Assembly: GCF_008086045.1 (NCBI RefSeq)
Contig: NZ_VSEY01000030.1
Location: 104,792-168,791 of the forward strand
DNA length: 64,000 nucleotides
Source of the DNA: Nonomuraea sp. PA05
Lineage (GTDB): Bacteria > Actinomycetota > Actinomycetes > Streptosporangiales > Streptosporangiaceae
Reading direction: 5' to 3'
Every line of letters starts with the position of its first letter. The stretch's first letter is position 1. Below are positions 32,941-41,423 of this stretch, in pieces. Below the pieces are notes generated by a model. That model was given only the letters and a program-made list of their open reading frames with translations, did no database searches and was not told the origin of the DNA. The translations under genes and the position numbers were made by a program.

Positions 32941-34344
32941 ATGCGTCAGCTGTTCATCGGCGGCTCCTGGACCGCTTCGGCCTCTGCCGAGCCCATCGAG
33001 GTCGTCAACCCGGCCACGGAAGAGATCATCGACCGGGTGCCCGCAGGCTCACCCGACGACGTCGAAGCGGCTGCGGCAGCAGCCAGAAAAGCCTTCCCCG
33101 AATGGTCGCGGACGGCTGCGAGCGAGCGCGGAAAACTGCTCGCCCACGCGGCCGACCTGCTGAAACAGCGATCCGACAAGATAGCAGAGACGATCGCCCG
33201 CGACATGGGCGCGCCGCTCGGCTTCGCGCTCAAGGTACAGACGCTCATGCCGGCGACCGTCCTGGCCTCCTACGCCCGGCTCGCCGAGAGCCACCCGCGC
33301 GAGTCGCGCGTGGGCAACTCCCTGGTGGTCAAGGAGCCCATCGGCGTGGTCGCCGCGATCACCCCGTGGAACTATCCGCTGCACCAGATCGTGTGCAAGG
33401 TCGCCCCCGCCCTCGCCGCCGGGTGCACCGTGGTGCTCAAGCCGAGCGAGGTGGCGCCGCTGGCCGCGTACGCGCTGGCCGAGATCTTCGAGGAGATCGG
33501 CCTGCCCCCGGGCGTGTTCAACCTGGTCAGCGGCCGAGGCCCGGTCGTGGGCGAGGCGATGGCCGCCCACCCCGAGGTGGACATGGTCTCCTTCACCGGC
33601 TCCACCGCCGCCGGCCGCAGGGTGGCCGCGCTGGCCGCCGAATCCGTCAAGCGGGTCGCGCTGGAGCTGGGCGGCAAGTCCGCCAACATCATCCTGCCCG
33701 ACGCCGACCTGCCGCTGGCCGTCAAGGTCGGGGTGGCCAACTGCTTCGTCAACGCCGGACAGACCTGCTCGGCGTGGAGCCGCATGATCGTCCAGCGCGA
33801 CCAGTACGACGAGGCCGTGCACATGGCCGTCGAGACCGCGCGCGGCTACCGCGTCGGCGACCCCTTCGACGAGTCCACCAAGATCGGCCCTCTCGTGTCC
33901 GCGACCCAGCGCGACCGGGTGATCCGCTACGTCAACCGCGGCCAGGAGGAGGGCGCCAGGCTGGTGGCGGGCGGCACCGAACGGCCGCACGAGCGCGGCT
34001 ACTACGTCGAGCCCACCGTGTTCGCGGCCGTGGAGCCAGGGATGACGATCGAGCAGGAGGAGATCTTCGGGCCGGTGCTCACGCTGATCCCGTACACGAG
34101 CGAGGACAACGCCGTCGAGATCGCCAACGACACCAAGTACGGCCTGGCCGGCGCCGTCTGGGCGGGCACCGAGGAGCACGCGGTCGCGGTCGCCCGCCGG
34201 CTGCGCACCGGCCAGGTGTCGATCAACGGCGGCCGGTTCAACCCGGCGGCGCCGTTCGGCGGCTACAAACAGTCGGGTGTCGGCCGCGAGCTGGGCGAGC
34301 ACGGCCTGGAGGAATACCTGGAAGTCAAGTCGTTGCAGCTCTAG
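32941..34344 (+). CDS. NAD(P)-dependent aldehyde dehydrogenase
   Basis: 467-aa enzyme oxidising an aldehyde to the acid. Catalytic Cys276 (NAGQTCSAWS) and general base Glu242 (LELGGKSAN) are present, with the cofactor glycine motif FTGSTAAG and ITPWNYPLHQ near 140. ATG 32941 with AAGGA 8 bases upstream. Sequence type is that of broad ALDH class used for betaine, succinate semialdehyde or amino-aldehydes; substrate is not decidable. Monocistronic, ending in a strong hairpin. Confidence 0.93.
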   Translation: MRQLFIGGSWTASASAEPIEVVNPATEEIIDRVPAGSPDDVEAAAAAARKAFPEWSRTAASERGKLLAHAADLLKQRSDKIAETIARDMGAPLGFALKVQTLMPATVLASYARLAESHPRESRVGNSLVVKEPIGVVAAITPWNYPLHQIVCKVAPALAAGCTVVLKPSEVAPLAAYALAEIFEEIGLPPGVFNLVSGRGPVVGEAMAAHPEVDMVSFTGSTAAGRRVAALAAESVKRVALELGGKSANIILPDADLPLAVKVGVANCFVNAGQTCSAWSRMIVQRDQYDEAVHMAVETARGYRVGDPFDESTKIGPLVSATQRDRVIRYVNRGQEEGARLVAGGTERPHERGYYVEPTVFAAVEPGMTIEQEEIFGPVLTLIPYTSEDNAVEIANDTKYGLAGAVWAGTEEHAVAVARRLRTGQVSINGGRFNPAAPFGGYKQSGVGRELGEHGLEEYLEVKSLQL

Positions 34345-34350
34345 CGCCTG

Positions 34351-34380
34351 CTTCCGGGGAGCCGGGCGGCTCCCCGGAAG
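34351..34380. terminator. Bidirectional terminator hairpin
   Basis: CTTCCGGGGAGCC pairs perfectly with GGCTCCCCGGAAG over a GGGC loop. It lies between the convergent aldehyde dehydrogenase and SDR genes, 6 and 7 bases from their stops. Confidence 0.8.
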
Positions 34381-34387
34381 AGCCTGG

Positions 34388-35119
34388 CTAGACGAACAGG
34401 CCGCCGGTCGCCAGGATGTTCTGCCCGGTGACCCACCGCCCGTCCGGCCCGGCGAGCATCGCGACCACCGCGGCGAGGTCGTCGGGCCTGCCCAGCCGCT
34501 GCAACGCGGTCATGGCGGGCATCTGCGCCAGTGTCTCGGGCGAGTTGGCCTTGCGCAGCATGTCGGTGTCGGTGGCCCCCGACGAGACGGTGTTGACCGT
34601 GATCTCGCGAACCCCCAGCTCCCGCGACGCGACCTTGGTGAACTGCTCCATCGCGCCCTTCGAGCCGCAGTAGAGCGCCAGGGTCGGCGCGGGCACCTGT
34701 GTGTTCAGCGACGAGACGTTGATGATGCGCCCGCCGTCGCGCATCACCCGCCCGGCCCACTGGATGGACAGGAAGACGGCCCGGGTGTTCACCGCGAACA
34801 CCCGCTCGTACTCCTCGTCCGTCAGGTCGGCGATGAGCTTCTTCGGCTCGTCGGTGGCGGCGTTGTTGACCAGGATGTCCACCCCGGGCAGCCGCGCCTG
34901 CGCCTCGGCGAACAGCCGCTCCAGGTCCTCCCTGCTGCCCAGATCCGCCCGTACGGCGTGCGCGCCGGTCTCCTTGGCCACCTGCTCGGCGGCCTCCGCT
35001 GAATTCTGGTAGTTGAAGACGACTTCCGCGCCGTCGCTGGTCAGTCGCTCCACGATGGCCTTGCCGATGCCCCGGGAGCCTCCGGTAACCAATGCGCCCT
35101 TTCCGGAAAGTACGCTCAT
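34388..35119 (-). CDS. Short-chain dehydrogenase/reductase
   Basis: 243 aa, classical FabG-like SDR. Cofactor loop TGGSRGIG at 12-19, NNAA at 85-88, catalytic Ser136/137, Tyr150 and Lys154 (YCGSK). The catalytic Tyr context is YCGSK where YxASK is commoner. Asn at 36 after the second strand rather than an acidic residue suggests NADP. Substrate unknown. It is 9 bases downstream of the def gene's stop side in convergent-free order; both are on the minus strand and SDR starts after def ends would be read separately (def is downstream). Confidence 0.9.
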   Translation of the reverse strand: MSVLSGKGALVTGGSRGIGKAIVERLTSDGAEVVFNYQNSAEAAEQVAKETGAHAVRADLGSREDLERLFAEAQARLPGVDILVNNAATDEPKKLIADLTDEEYERVFAVNTRAVFLSIQWAGRVMRDGGRIINVSSLNTQVPAPTLALYCGSKGAMEQFTKVASRELGVREITVNTVSSGATDTDMLRKANSPETLAQMPAMTALQRLGRPDDLAAVVAMLAGPDGRWVTGQNILATGGLFV

Positions 35120-35128
35120 GCCGCCAAA

Positions 35129-35614
35129 CTATGCCTTGAGCATGATCTCCCGGGCCTCGTTTCGCGGCAGGCGATCAACGTAGAGCTTGCCGTCGAGGTG
35201 CTCGGTCTCGTGCTGGAAGCAGCGGGCCAGCGAGCCGCGCGCCTTGACGCGTACGGGGCGCTGCAGCCGGTCCAGGCCCTCGACGGTCACGCCGGCGGCG
35301 CGGGCGACCGTGGCGTAGATCGGCTGGCGGGTCCGGCGGTCGGGCACCGACAGGCAGCCCTCCTCGTCCGGCACGTCCTCGGGGTCGTCCACGGTCAGCA
35401 GCGGGTTGATCACATGACCCTTGCGCCCGGCGATGTCGTAGACGAACAGCCGCCGCGACACGCCGATCTGCGGGCCCGCGAGGCCGACGCCGTTGACCGC
35501 GTACATGGCCTGGAACATCTCCTCGATCAGGCGGCGCAGCTCCCGGTCGAAGTCCGTCACCGGCTCGGCCGGCGTGCGCAGGACGGGATCGCCGATGACG
35601 CGGATCTCTCGCAT
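35129..35614 (-). CDS. def: Peptide deformylase
   Basis: Removes the formyl group from new N-termini; iron or zinc enzyme, 161 aa. All three motifs are seen: GVGLAGPQIG at 42-51, EGCLSVP at 85-91 (metal Cys87), and QHETEHLDG at 134-142 (metal His135 and His139 with Glu136 as base). The family's motif 1 is usually GxGLAAPQ; the AGPQ form occurs in actinobacteria. ATG 35614. It precedes the SDR gene on the same strand in reverse order: the SDR start at 35119 lies 10 bases downstream of the def stop, so the two may form an operon. Confidence 0.95.
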   Translation of the reverse strand: MREIRVIGDPVLRTPAEPVTDFDRELRRLIEEMFQAMYAVNGVGLAGPQIGVSRRLFVYDIAGRKGHVINPLLTVDDPEDVPDEEGCLSVPDRRTRQPIYATVARAAGVTVEGLDRLQRPVRVKARGSLARCFQHETEHLDGKLYVDRLPRNEAREIMLKA

Positions 35615-35633
35615 GGCTCTCTGCTTTCGCGAT

Positions 35634-35664
35634 GTAAGGACTGGACTGCGATGCAGGCCCTTAC
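35634..35664. promoter_or_regulatory. Inverted repeat between def and rpiB
   Basis: GTAAGG at 35634 and CCTTAC at 35659 flank an inner CTGC-GAT-GCAG. It sits in the 95-base divergent control region, 20 bases from the def start and 45 from rpiB. Could be an operator or a hairpin in the def leader. Confidence 0.35.
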
Positions 35665-35709
35665 TCTAGCGGGCGAGCCCGATCGGCGCGGCTGTGGAAG
35701 ACTGGACGG

Positions 35710-36177
<468 letters not shown>

Positions 36178-36262
36178 CCCGTCACCTGCGGACGCCCGCT
36201 CGCCCGGCCGGGCCGGAGGGCGGCGCCCGCCGCAGCGGCGTGGGGTGCGCGCCACGGGGCTG

Positions 36263-36364
36263 CGTGAGCGCGCCCGCCCCAGGACGTCGTGAGCGCGCCT
36301 GCCGCAGAGTGCCCTGAGCACGTTCGCCCGCAGGGCGCCGTGAGCGCGCCCACCCACGGACGTG
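36263..36364. repeat. Four copies of a 25-bp repeat
   Basis: Unit CGTGAGCGCGCCCGCCCCAG; the TGAG core is at 36265, 36290, 36315 and 36341, giving spacings of 25, 25 and 26. The third copy is the most degraded. The array lies between rpiB and the 48-aa gene (284-base gap) in which no other gene is seen. Confidence 0.7.
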
Positions 36365-36461
36365 CGGCGGCCCTGGGCCGCATCACGCGCGAAGGGGCCG
36401 CCCCGCCCCCCGAAAGGACCGCACCGAAGTGCGGCGGTGGGGCGGGCGACGGCCCAAGAGG

Positions 36462-36608
36462 TCAGCCCTTGCGCTTGGAGTCGCGCCTGGGCATCTCATC
36501 CCGCAACGGCCGCCGATCGGCCGCCTCCTGCTGCTCCTTCGACGGCCGGGACACATCCCGGGCCCGCATGGCCACAACCGCCGTGATCTGCAAACTCTGC
36601 AGCGCCAT
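36462..36608 (-). CDS. 48-residue basic protein
   Basis: Begins MALQSLQITAVVAMRARDVS, continues with a charged helix (RPSKEQQEAADRRPLRDEM) and ends in a lysine/arginine tail (RRDSKRKG). GGGTCGGGGT precedes the ATG. It starts 14 bases after the Eis-like gene stop and is probably translated from the same message. I recall similar short actinobacterial proteins but no named family. The amphipathic start and basic tail suggest nucleic-acid or membrane-surface binding, which is inference. Confidence 0.6.
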   Translation of the reverse strand: MALQSLQITAVVAMRARDVSRPSKEQQEAADRRPLRDEMPRRDSKRKG

Positions 36609-36622
36609 ACCCCGACCCTACG

Positions 36623-37852
36623 TCAGAACGTCAGCCCGGCCCACGGCTTGGGGCTCCACGACATGGCGGTGGCGAGCCGCCGCACCACCCCGGCCGAGTG
36701 CTCGCGCAGCAGCCCGGCCTCGAGTTGCTCGCCCAGCGTCCCGTCCCCCAGGTACGCCGACCCGAGCGCGCTCACCGGCAGTGTCACGTCGGGTTCGTCG
36801 TCCACCGGCTTGCACTCGGCGCCCGTCAGGTCGGCGGTGAGCCGCCAGCGGCGGGCGTTCCACGGACAGACGTCGTCCTCGACCTCGATGACCGCGTCCA
36901 CGGGCGCCGAGTAGGACCGCTCGGTGAGCGCCCGGTCGACCTCGACGAGCCGTACCCACAGCTCGTCGGCCCACCGCGGCCGGAGCTGGCGCTGGTCGGC
37001 CATGAGCACGGTGAGCGGGTCGTCCACGGGCCGCCCGCCCGCCTGGACGGTGGTGACGAGGTCGCGGTCGAGCACGCTGCGCCAGAGCAGGGCGTAGGCG
37101 GCCGGGTCGGAGGCCTCCAGCTCGTACAGCTTCAGCGTCCCGTCGGGGACGCCCGCGTCGTCCCAGGACGACTTGATGCGGAACAGGGCGTAGCCGCGCA
37201 CGCCGCCGTCGTCCTCGGCCAGGATCGAGCGCAGCGTGCCCGCGCCGTGCTGGTCGTACTCCTCGTCGGCGAGCACGGCGGTCCAGGTCTGGGGGACGCG
37301 CTCGTACCTGCCGGGCCGCCGCGTGACGACGGTGGCGAAGAGTTTTTCCAGCTCACCGCGTACGTCGGCGGGTTTGGCGACTCTGAGACGGAGTGAGGGG
37401 TCGTGCGGCGCGCCGGGCACGAACCCGGAACGGCGGCTGTCGATCCTGAAGGACAGCTCGCTGGAGGCCCTGCCGTAGCCGTACCGGCCGTAGATGAGCG
37501 CTTCTGAGGCGTAGAGCGCCGCCACGGACTCGCCGCGCTCGCGGATGTCGTCGAGCTGCCTGCGCATCAGCGACGACAGCACGCCGCGGCGCCGGTGGGA
37601 GGCCAGGACGCTGACGGCGGTCACGCCGGCGACGGGGAGCTGCCTGCCCGGGACCGTCATGGTGAGGCTGAAGACGCCGGTGACTCCCACGATCTGCTCG
37701 CCGTCGAAGGCGGCGAGGGTCCGGTCGAACTCGGTCTGCGCCTTGTACCGCTCGGCTTGCTCGGGATGCGGCGTCCAGCCGAACGACTCTTCGTTCACCC
37801 TGGCGAAGGCCGGCCACTCGGACGCGTCAATCGGGCGGATGGGATACGTCAT
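36623..37852 (-). CDS. Eis-family GNAT acetyltransferase
   Basis: 409 aa, three-domain Eis architecture: N-terminal GNAT (1-150), a second GNAT-like domain (about 165-290) and a sterol-carrier-like C-terminal domain (about 300-409). Acetyl-CoA loop ASHRRRGVLSSLMRRQL is at 84-100; IYGRYGYGRAS near 120 is an Eis signature; the chain ends in Phe (AGLTF), whose carboxylate is the catalytic base in Eis. Relatives acetylate aminoglycosides at several amines and some proteins; real substrate here unknown. ATG 37852. Confidence 0.93.
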   Translation of the reverse strand: MTYPIRPIDASEWPAFARVNEESFGWTPHPEQAERYKAQTEFDRTLAAFDGEQIVGVTGVFSLTMTVPGRQLPVAGVTAVSVLASHRRRGVLSSLMRRQLDDIRERGESVAALYASEALIYGRYGYGRASSELSFRIDSRRSGFVPGAPHDPSLRLRVAKPADVRGELEKLFATVVTRRPGRYERVPQTWTAVLADEEYDQHGAGTLRSILAEDDGGVRGYALFRIKSSWDDAGVPDGTLKLYELEASDPAAYALLWRSVLDRDLVTTVQAGGRPVDDPLTVLMADQRQLRPRWADELWVRLVEVDRALTERSYSAPVDAVIEVEDDVCPWNARRWRLTADLTGAECKPVDDEPDVTLPVSALGSAYLGDGTLGEQLEAGLLREHSAGVVRRLATAMSWSPKPWAGLTF

Positions 37853-37970
37853 CCGTCCACGGTAGGAGCGGGCAAAGGGGGACGGCCACCTAATATACGC
37901 CCTTAATGATCAAGGCGTTGGTCAAGTGGGCTGCCCAAACATGGGTCAGACCGATACAGTCAGGCGCATC

Positions 37971-39086
37971 ATGAGTTCCCGTCCGGCGCCGCTGATCCCG
38001 CCACGGGTCCGCGCCGCCCTGGTGCGGGTGCCGGGTCTGGTGCCTGTCGTGCGCTTCGTCCGGCGGGTGCTGCTGGCCCGCGACCGCAACCTGCTGACCA
38101 CGCTGATCGTGGTGGCGCTCGTCATCGGGGTCCTCGCGGTGGAGGTCTCCAACGAGTTCTTCTCGCCGTCCCTGCTCATCCTGGTCACGCTCATCGGCGG
38201 GCTCCAGCTCAGGCTGGCGAGCCTGGTCAAGCTGCTCGTCGGCGTGGGGGTCTCGCTCGGGTACGTCGCCGCCAACCTCGGCGCGCACCGCGTCGGGCTG
38301 GGGCTGACCGTGACCATCGCGTTCACCGCCGTGCTCGCCGTTCTGATGGCCCGCACCAGGGGCAAGCTGGGCGTGCAGGGCCTGCGCGGCGACGCCATGC
38401 TGCTGGAGCTGCGCGACCGGCTGAGGAGCCAGGGCGAGCTGCCCGCGCTGCCCAAGGACTGGGGCGGCAAGGTGGTGCTCAAGCAGGCGGGCGGCTCGTC
38501 GTTCGGCGGCGACTTCCTGGTGTCCATGCGCGATGGTGACTCCGTCGAGATCGCCCTGGTCGACGTGTCGGGCAAGGGCGTCGACGCGGGCACCAGGGCG
38601 CTGCTGCTGTCGGGCACGTTCGGCGGGCTGCTGGGCTCGGTCGACGACTTCCTGCCCGCGTGCAACGCCTACCTGCACAGGCAGCGCGGCGACGAGGGGT
38701 TCGTGACCGCGGTGCACGTCCGTCTCGACCTGGCGACGGGCGACTACACGATCACCTCGGCCGGGCATCCGCCGGTGGTCAAGTTCGACGCGGGCACCGG
38801 CAACTGGCAGGTCGCCTCGGCCAAGGGCGTGGTGCTGGGCGTGGTGCCCGACCTGCATTGCGAGCCCGACAGCGGCACGCTGCGCAAGGGCGACGCGCTG
38901 CTGCTGTTCACCGACGGGCTGATCGAGCAGCCGGGGCGCGACATCGACGCCGGCCTCGACCGGCTGCTCGGCGAGGCGGAGCGGCTGCTGCCCTCCGGCT
39001 TCCGCGACGGCGCCAGGGCGCTGGTCAACGCCATGGCGTCCGGCCACAACGACGACTGCGCCCTGGTGCTCATCTGGCGGCCATGA
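37971..39086 (+). CDS. Membrane PP2C (SpoIIE-type) phosphatase
   Basis: 371 aa. An N-terminal membrane part with three or four helices (about 40-120) is joined to a SpoIIE-like PP2C domain (about 160-370). Metal-binding acids appear in SFGGDFLV, LVDVSGKGVDAG and GHNDDCALVLI. Members dephosphorylate anti-sigma antagonists in partner-switching pathways, or other Ser/Thr phosphoproteins. ATG 37971 was preferred; TACAGT lies 15 bases upstream, and in-frame ATGs at 37926 and 37941 are alternatives. No anti-sigma gene is adjacent; the HATPase gene at 54.7 kb is the only such candidate in the window. Confidence 0.9.
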   Translation: MSSRPAPLIPPRVRAALVRVPGLVPVVRFVRRVLLARDRNLLTTLIVVALVIGVLAVEVSNEFFSPSLLILVTLIGGLQLRLASLVKLLVGVGVSLGYVAANLGAHRVGLGLTVTIAFTAVLAVLMARTRGKLGVQGLRGDAMLLELRDRLRSQGELPALPKDWGGKVVLKQAGGSSFGGDFLVSMRDGDSVEIALVDVSGKGVDAGTRALLLSGTFGGLLGSVDDFLPACNAYLHRQRGDEGFVTAVHVRLDLATGDYTITSAGHPPVVKFDAGTGNWQVASAKGVVLGVVPDLHCEPDSGTLRKGDALLLFTDGLIEQPGRDIDAGLDRLLGEAERLLPSGFRDGARALVNAMASGHNDDCALVLIWRP

Positions 39087-39237
39087 GACCCGCGTACCCG
39101 TGACGTTTCACACGGGCCGGTCATGATGGCGGTCACTGGCAACGGGCTCCGCCCGGCTGACATCCTCTAGGTGTTCGGGCCCCGGCGGAGCGGCGCGGCT
39201 CCTCCGGGTCCCGTCACCGTACTTTCCAGGTCTTCCC

Positions 39238-39834
39238 TCACAACCAGCCGCAGTCGCTGGCGATGCGCACGGCGTCGAGCCGGTTGCGCGCCCCTGTCTT
39301 GCACATGATGCGCGACAGATGATTTCGCACGGTGCCCACCGACAGGAACAGCTCGTCGGCGATCTCCGTCGATCGTGCCCCGCCCGCCGCGATCCGCAGC
39401 ACGTCCAGCTCCCGCCTGGTCAGCGGGTTGGACGCGCACTGCAGCGCGGCCACGGCGAGCTCCGCCTCGATGGCCTGCCGCCCCGCCGCCACCTGGCGCA
39501 CCCCCTCGGCCAGCCGCTCCGGCGGCACACACAGGCTCATGAACCCCAGCGCGGGCCCGGACAGCGCCTCGCGCACCTGCCCGGGGTTGGGCGCGGCCGA
39601 CAGGATCAGCACCCGGCAGCGCGGTACGTGCTCGGCCAGGTCGCCGGTCACCGGCGGGCCTGGCAGGTCGAAGTCGACCACGGCCACGTCGGCCTCGGAC
39701 GAGAGCGCGGCGCGCACCACCTCCTCCCCGCGCACGGCCTCGGCCACCACCCGCAGGTCGGGTTCGGCGGCGAGGGTGGCCAGCAGGCCACGGCGAACCA
39801 ACGGCAAATGTTCGGCGATCAGTATGCGGATCAA
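39238..39834 (-). CDS. LuxR-type response regulator with atypical receiver
   Basis: 198 aa. C-terminal LuxR helix-turn-helix (about 138-195) reads NPLTRRELDVLRIAAGG then SVGTVRNHLSRIMCKTGARN. The receiver keeps a likely phospho-Asp (VVDFDLPG) but the acidic pair after strand 1 is changed to AE (ILIAEHLP) and the conserved Lys position after strand 5 reads GFMSLC. It may be phosphorylated poorly or work without phosphorylation. No sensor kinase is adjacent. ATG 39834. It converges on the PP2C gene; the 151-base gap between them has an imperfect GC hairpin near 39176-39213. Confidence 0.88.
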   Translation of the reverse strand: MIRILIAEHLPLVRRGLLATLAAEPDLRVVAEAVRGEEVVRAALSSEADVAVVDFDLPGPPVTGDLAEHVPRCRVLILSAAPNPGQVREALSGPALGFMSLCVPPERLAEGVRQVAAGRQAIEAELAVAALQCASNPLTRRELDVLRIAAGGARSTEIADELFLSVGTVRNHLSRIMCKTGARNRLDAVRIASDCGWL

Positions 39835-39988
39835 GACGTCCCCCTCCGTCGTCTCCCAGAGTGATCGTGCGATCGCAAGCTGTCAATGCTCGGGAAAACC
39901 GGTACGCCATGACGCGTGGGGAGTTCGACTACTCTGGGGCTGTCGGTCCTTTCGTCTGTCCTTGTCGTCCGCCGGGGAGTGCGCCTAG

Positions 39989-41296
39989 ATGAACTGGCTC
40001 TACGTCGTGGGGATCATCCTCTTCCTCCTCGGGTTGATGTTCTCCATCGCGCTGCACGAGCTCGGCCACCTGATCCCGGCCAAGCTGTTCGGGGTCAGAG
40101 TGACCCAGTACATGGTGGGCTTCGGCTCCACGGCGTGGTCACGGCGCAAGGGCGAGACCGAGTACGGCATCAAGTGGATCCCGTTCGGCGGCTACATCCG
40201 CATGATCGGCATGCTGCCGCCGCGCCCAGGCGACGAGCCGGGCAAGCTCAGGAGCACGGCGACGGGCCCGTGGCAGGGCCTGATCGAGTCGGCCCGCGAC
40301 GCCGCCCAGGAAGAGGTGCGGCCGGGCGACGAGAGCCGCGTCTTCTACCGCAAGAAGTGGTGGCAGAAGGTCATCATCATGTCCGGCGGCCCGGCGATGA
40401 ACTTCGTGCTGGCTTTCATCTTCTTCACCATTCTGCTGGTCGGCATCGGCCTGCCGACCCTGGCGCCGATCGTCTCGCCCGACACCAACACGTGCGTGAT
40501 CCCGATCTCGGAGCAGCGCACGGAGTGCAGGGCGACCGACAAGCCCACCCCGGCGGTGCAGGCGGGCATGAAGCCCGGCGACCACATCGTCTCCTTCAAC
40601 GGCAAGCGGATCGAGTCCTGGGAGCACGCCACCCAGCTCATCCGCTCCCACGGCGCCGGCCCGGTGCAGCTCGGCATCACCCGCGACGGCAAGCCCCTGA
40701 CGCTCGGCGTCACGCTCATCGCCCAGGACCGCCCCAACCTGGAGGACCCGAAGAAGATCGACAAGAACGTCGGCTTCCTCGGCGTGCTGCCGACCGAGGT
40801 GATGCAGCAGCAGAGCATCGGCCAGGTCATCGGCTACATGGGCGAGCTGACGGGCAGGGTGGCGGCCTCGCTGGTGAACCTGCCGGAGAAGATGGTCGGC
40901 GTCTGGCACGCCGCGTTCTCCGGTGAGGAGCGCGACCCCGAGGGCCCGGTCGGCGTGGTCGGCGCGGGCCGGATGGGCGGTGAGATCCTGGCCTCCGAGG
41001 CGCTGACCGCCGAGAACAAGATCGCCATCTTCGTCAACCTGCTGGCCGGCTTCAACCTGGCGATCGGCATGTTCAACCTCATCCCGCTGCTGCCGCTGGA
41101 CGGCGGGCACATCGCCGGAGGCCTGTGGGAGGGCCTCAAGCGCGGCTACGCCAGGATCATGAGGCGGCCGGAGCCCGCCCACGTGGACATCGCGAAGGTG
41201 CTGCCGCTGACGTACGCGATCGCGATCGTCATGATGATCATGGCGGGCCTGCTCGTCTACGCCGACCTCGTCAACCCGCTCACGCTGACGAACTGA
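39989..41296 (+). CDS. Rip1/RseP-type site-2 intramembrane protease
   Basis: 435-aa zinc metalloprotease (M50) that cuts membrane substrates, typically anti-sigma factors, within the bilayer. HELGH at 23-27 in the first helix and the Asp371 motif NLIPLLPLDGGH provide the zinc site. One PDZ domain lies at about 180-270 (VQAGMKPGDHIVSFNGKRI). Four membrane helices match the family. In Mycobacterium the homologue lies next to dxr and ispG; neither is seen here, the upstream gene is divergent and the downstream one starts a new operon. GTGCGCC-like weak ribosome site; ATG 39989. Confidence 0.95.
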   Translation: MNWLYVVGIILFLLGLMFSIALHELGHLIPAKLFGVRVTQYMVGFGSTAWSRRKGETEYGIKWIPFGGYIRMIGMLPPRPGDEPGKLRSTATGPWQGLIESARDAAQEEVRPGDESRVFYRKKWWQKVIIMSGGPAMNFVLAFIFFTILLVGIGLPTLAPIVSPDTNTCVIPISEQRTECRATDKPTPAVQAGMKPGDHIVSFNGKRIESWEHATQLIRSHGAGPVQLGITRDGKPLTLGVTLIAQDRPNLEDPKKIDKNVGFLGVLPTEVMQQQSIGQVIGYMGELTGRVAASLVNLPEKMVGVWHAAFSGEERDPEGPVGVVGAGRMGGEILASEALTAENKIAIFVNLLAGFNLAIGMFNLIPLLPLDGGHIAGGLWEGLKRGYARIMRRPEPAHVDIAKVLPLTYAIAIVMMIMAGLLVYADLVNPLTLTN

Positions 41297-41309
41297 CCGT
41301 CCCGGCTTC

Positions 41310-41351
41310 GCAGCCCGCACGCCTCGAAGGCGTGCGGGCTGCCGTCGTTTT
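41310..41351 (+). terminator. Rho-independent terminator after the site-2 protease
   Basis: A 15-bp perfect stem, GCAGCCCGCACGCCT with AGGCGTGCGGGCTGC, with a 3-5-base loop, followed after CGTCG by TTTT at 41348-41351. The strongest terminator in this part of the window. Confidence 0.92.
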
Positions 41352-41376
41352 ACCCCCCGCATACACGCATCTCCCT

Positions 41377-41408
41377 AAAGTGCTAGGACGCTAGATAAAC
41401 GGCACTTT
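41377..41408 (+). promoter_or_regulatory. Operator-like inverted repeat before the ABC operon
   Basis: AAAGTGC at 41377 and GCACTTT at 41402, with CTAG-GACG-CTAG in between, 16 bases before the GTG of the ABC ATPase gene. TAGATAAA inside would serve as a -10. Comparable ABC operons in Gram-positives are often controlled by YtrA-like GntR repressors; no such gene is present here. GGAGGT follows as ribosome site. Confidence 0.45.
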
Positions 41409-41423
41409 TTCGGAGGTAGTGGC

